Assembly: GCA_048213135.1 (NCBI GenBank) | Contig: PS015078.1 | Location: 179,882-202,514, forward strand | Reading direction: 5' to 3' | From: Reclinomonas americana ATCC 50394 | Lineage: Eukaryota; Jakobida; Jakobea; Jakobida | DNA length: 22,633 nucleotides | Part shown: positions 18,528 through 22,633 of the stretch, one piece after another | How the letters are laid out: each line of letters opens with the position of its first letter | Position numbering within the stretch: the stretch's first letter is position 1 | The notes under the pieces: model-generated | What the model was told of the DNA's origin: nothing | What the model saw: only the letters and a program-made list of their open reading frames with translations | Databases searched by the model: none | Made by a program: the position numbers and the translations under genes

Positions 18528-21500
18528 TTATGGTCGATCGCGTGACGCTGGCGATTCTCTCCGCGTCTGAGCCGCCTCGTCGGAGAACAAGATCTGACTG
18601 TAGCCCGGCTCGGGTGCCACGAACGCAAAGCCCTTGTCTGTGAAGGGGAGATGGGTAAGTGAGCGGTTTGGTGCCTCAACACACGCACGCAGACGCAACG
18701 TTGTGTCGGTGACATGCCGCGCGTCTCGGCGTCTGGTATCTCGCGCATCGCCTTGCTGCCGTCGTCGTCGTCCTCTTCCACCTGCTGCAGGCGCAGTCGG
18801 TGCAGGAGCGTTGGTCTGAACAACCAGCGCACCGCCAGCCAGGCAAAATCGCGGCTGAGACACGTCGCCACCACCAGCAGAATGACCAGTGGGGCGACAA
18901 AGTTGGAGAACAAGTCGTTGGCCACCCCGGTCATCTCGTAGAAGAGTGTCGAGCGCGACCACTGCAAGTGGTACTGGACCAGGAAGATGAAGCCGAAGAA
19001 GGAGCCGATGCTGAGCACAATAATCAGCATCGACACGACGCTGTACAGCTTGGTCTCCAGTGCCAGCTTGAAAGTGACCACCACGATCACCAGCGCGTAC
19101 ACCAGAGTGCCCATGATGTACAGATCGGCGTTGCGACCGTCTTGGAAGCCGACCGTGCCGCGGAAGGCCAGCATCACCGCACCCATGCACAGCAGCGAGT
19201 GCCAGAACGCGTTCATGATGTAGCCCAGGAAAGCACTGGTCGTAAACTGCACGCGCGCACAAAGGAGAATGAGTAAGCCACAAGACGGTGCAACACACAA
19301 GCGTGCACGGAGCGCAACGTAGTAATGTTTCGGTCCAAGCTTGTACACTTGAGCGAATTTGAGGCGCTTCGTCGGCACATCGCGCTGCGGCTGATCGTCC
19401 AGTGTCATGTCGACATCGAGGACGGCAAACAGCAGCACTGGCCAAGAGGTGAACAGCATGTTGTACATCGACAGGGTCCAGTTGTCGTACAGACTCTGCA
19501 TGTCGCACATGGTCAGCACGCAGTGGAGTCATTTTTACACACCACGCCGACAAACCGTGCCCGAAAAGCCGTTCATCAGCACAAACCAGAACTGCGTCAT
19601 GTACAACGCAATGTTCTTGTAGAAGCAGTAGAGAATGAGCTTGGAGATTCGCCTGTACGACATGCGACCGTGCACCAGCAGCAGCCTTTGCAAGAACCTG
19701 TCCAACCCACCACGAATGAGTACGGGTGGGAGTGACACCGATCAAACAAGCGTGCAGCGCCAGCGTACCGGAACTGCGAGATGGAATAGTCGCTGGACCG
19801 CGCCGCTTGCATGCCCTCATTGCCGCTGATGCCAATGCCTGCACACGTATCCCACAAAGTGAGCATCTTGTTTGCCGCGTGATCCACTGAATGATCCAAT
19901 CACATGTCCACGCACCGACATTGGCGGCCTGAATCATGGCACAGTCGTTGCCGCCGTCGCCAATGGCCAGCGTGACCGCACCGAGGGTCTCACGAATCAG
20001 CTTGACCACATCCGCCTTCTGCTTGGGCGACACACGGCAGCAGATGACGGCCTTGGCACGAATCGTCAACTCCAAGAACGACATGCGCTGCTCCGGCTGC
20101 AGTGCCATCTCCAACGCATCGCCGTCGAGCACAATGGCAATGTCGTCGAGGTTCGTGTCGAACTCGCCCAGTTCTTCGTCATCGCCTCCCTGCATCGCTC
20201 GCTCGTGTTTGCCGTGAATCACCTCGGCTTGCACCTGCGACAGCGCGCTGCCCATGTCGCGATAGAACTGCGCAGCTTGCCGATCGCCAAATCTCGACAA
20301 GTGCTCGGTAAACTATGTGTGTGTGTGTGCTCACATCAGCAAATGACTTTTGTGTGTGTGTGTGGCCTTCAGTGCGACAGTGGCACGCAACTTTGATCAT
20401 GCGCATGTCGTTGTTCAGCAACTTGCAGCTGTAGCCGACATTGATGGCGGTCTCCTGCTTGTCGCCCGTGAGCATCCACACTCGCATGCCCGCAGCATGC
20501 AGCGTCTGCAGCGTTTCCGACACGCCGTCCTGCAGGCGATCCTCAATGCCCGACACGCCCAACATGGACAGCTGCTGTTCCACCAAATTGTACGCCTCCG
20601 CCATCTACACGGCAAACATCCAGGTCAGCAAAGCCATCTTCTCTCGTGAAAAAAGGACAGCACTGCTGCACACACCAGTTCGGCGCGGCGAGCGGGATGA
20701 TCGACCGTGGAGCACGCCTGCAGATACAAGGTCGCAAACTCGCCGTACTCTTGCTCGCTCAACTCGCGCCGTGCAAACACCAGCGTGCGCAACCCGGCCT
20801 CGCCGTAGTCCTGCACGAGGACACCTCGAGTCAGCCACAGCACAAGCGGCAAAGACAATGACGGAGGAGACATCACCTTGAGGCGGTACTCCAGCGTGTC
20901 GTGCAGCTCGTGACTCTCGTGAGCCATCGCGGCCTCCACCGACTTTTCCCGCATGACCGTGTCTGCACCCTTCGCAAAGAGCACGCGAATACCTGTGACA
21001 CAAACAGAGAAATGAGCAACGACGTGCCAAGGCTGAGCGGAGAGTGAATACCACTCGCCATTGACATTGACAATGACCGACATCATGCGCCGATCGCTGG
21101 TGAACTCCAAAATGTGCTCAATGGTGAACTCGACCACTTCGCCTGTTCGTGTGTCCAACAGCGTCAACGACCTCGGCGTGCGCGACTGCACAAGAAAATA
21201 CACTCGACATGTGAGCTCCATCGACCGCGGCCACTACGTGCATCACAGCGGAGCTTCCACGCACCAGCAACGCAAAGCCGAGTTCGCGGGCGCCCTTGAC
21301 CAGCGCCTCCTCGTCGGGCGACGCCGACTGGTATTGAATGGCTGCAAAAAGGGGTATACCAATTGAGAGAGGGGCGGGCGCATGTCAGTCAAGTCACGCA
21401 AACGCAACCGTCCGTGGTCATGGCCGAGCCTCCTTCAGGCACGACAGTGTTGCACAGGTTGATGCACGTGAAGAATTCGCGAATCTGCTGGTACGCTGGC

Positions 21501-22633
21501 GAGTTGACGTTTTCCAGCTCCGAACGCAGCGGATGAATGTCACCCGGTTGCTGCAGGCCACGTGGTCACACAGTGAGACACGCAGTGTGTGCGTGTGTGA
21601 GAGAGAGACAGAGACAGGGAGACAGAAGTACCAGCGATGGGTACAGCTCGTAGCTGGCACCTGGAACGGCAAACTTGAGCAGCTTCATCTGGTTGCACGT
21701 CAAGGTGCCAGTCTTGTCGGAAAACACATACGTGACCTGTGCCAGTCGCACAACTCAGCATGCACTGCGGGTAGATGGGTGCGTGACACACACACACCTG
21801 ACCGAGTTCCTCGTTCAGCGCCGACGTCCTCGGTTCGGCTGGCGTCGTGACGCGAGTTCCATCGGCCTGCACTTGCTCGTAATGCATGCCCTTGTCCAGG
21901 CGAATGGCCACCGCTTGTGCAAACTTGACAATCTCCATCGACACGTACAGCGAGATGGGAATCAGGTTGTTGAACAGGATGAGGAAGGTGAAGAAGCCGA
22001 CGAGACCCTGCGTGGTCGGCGACGGACGTCTCGAAGCGTAAATGTACCACGCCGTGTACTCGCCATGCTCCTGCTCGCAACAGCATGAGACACACGCGTG
22101 TGTGCACAAAGAGAATACCACGCGGCATGCACGCAACGGTCCAGAAACCAATGCCCACGGCACACAACAAACAGAGGCCGATTTGAACAAGGAACAGGAT
22201 GAGGATGCACCGGTTGGTCAGTTGCTCCACCTGCCGCCGATGCCACGCGCAGTCAGTGACAAGACGCACGCACCCGGTGCGACGAAAGTGAACAAACCTG
22301 GCTCTGCTTGTGCTTCGGGTCGGTCATGTTGCGCATGATTTTCGAGTCGTGTCCCGTGTACACGACCACGCCAATGGCCCACTCGGTGTTCTTCACCGTG
22401 CTGCCGCGCAACAGCAGGTTCTCCAAGTGCAGCGGCACAGAGCGCAAGTTAGACTCAAAGACACCGTGGAACTCGCGCAGGTCCTTGTTCGGCGTCTCAC
22501 AGTTGATGACGCCGCGCATGGACTGGTAGACACTGAGCGTGTCCCGCATCTGGTACGTGCTGCTGACGCTCCGCTTCAGCTTGAGGTTGGTTTCGCTGCG
22601 AAAACACACAGACGAGATGAGCTCTTCGTGATC
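18528..22633 (-). CDS. P4-type ATPase (phospholipid flippase), 5' end beyond the window
   Basis: Moves phospholipids to the cytosolic leaflet, usually with a CDC50 partner. Visible from the actuator domain to the stop (TAA 18528). Landmarks from N to [24 protein letters not shown]; a helix pair; [20 protein letters not shown] (P4 PISL motif); [20 protein letters not shown] with the phosphorylated Asp; [18 protein letters not shown] in the nucleotide domain; [61 protein letters not shown] (GGND where most have GAND); [38 protein letters not shown]; then the last helices, including [16 protein letters not shown], and the end [18 protein letters not shown]. Well-supported exons are 22595-22298, 22230-22108, about 22070-21798 and 21736-21632; many more follow. 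Introns are short with GT/GA repeats. No inactivating break seen. Confidence 0.95.

Noticed and set aside
1-22633. CRISPR array, prokaryotic operon or rRNA gene
   Set aside because: No spaced short repeats of that type, no operon structure and no rRNA-like sequence; introns show nuclear eukaryotic DNA.

Overview
The window is nuclear DNA of a free-living unicellular eukaryote. Genes are broken by short GT-AG introns (about 50-240 bp) rich in CA/GT and CT repeats, intergenic distances are small, both strands are used, and TAA, TGA and TAG all end genes. Phosphoenolpyruvate carboxylase (PEPC) argues against a typical animal or fungus. I cannot name the lineage. The assembly has five N gaps (499-518, 7921-8425, 9119-9183, 14004-14209, 16118-16841).

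Left part (1-5000): the C-terminal region of PEPC, oddly split with opposite orientation on the two sides of a 20-N gap; a methionine sulfoxide reductase B gene with two possible N-termini; a six-exon gene for an unrecognised membrane protein; and a protein kinase fused to a C-terminal RING finger.

Middle (5000-9500): two minus-strand genes in tandem, an unrecognised four-helix membrane protein and, upstream of it, a compact UBE3A-like HECT ubiquitin ligase with an intact catalytic cysteine. A palindromic CRE-type site (TGACGTCA) lies just before the HECT start. Together with the kinase-RING gene, this gives two ubiquitin-transfer proteins close together; I see no proof that they act together.

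9455-14000: repeat-rich DNA without a convincing gene, a decayed non-LTR retrotransposon (RT domain plus C-terminal CCHC knuckle, two frameshifts), then a BCS1-like AAA ATPase on the minus strand.

14000-18500: an unusual stretch with poly-C, a strong inverted repeat, a gene for an acidic protein with six 78/72-bp in-frame repeats, two 190-245-bp direct repeats running into a gap, and two small plus-strand genes without recognised family. One of these has a pattern that may be a permuted papain-like (LRAT/NlpC-type) fold.

18528-22633: most of a P4-ATPase (lipid flippase) on the minus strand, running off the right edge. About 70 bp beyond its stop lies a short copy of the sequence that surrounds the HECT start codon.

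Exon limits below were chosen by GT/AG sites, matching phases and family alignment from memory. No database search was run.
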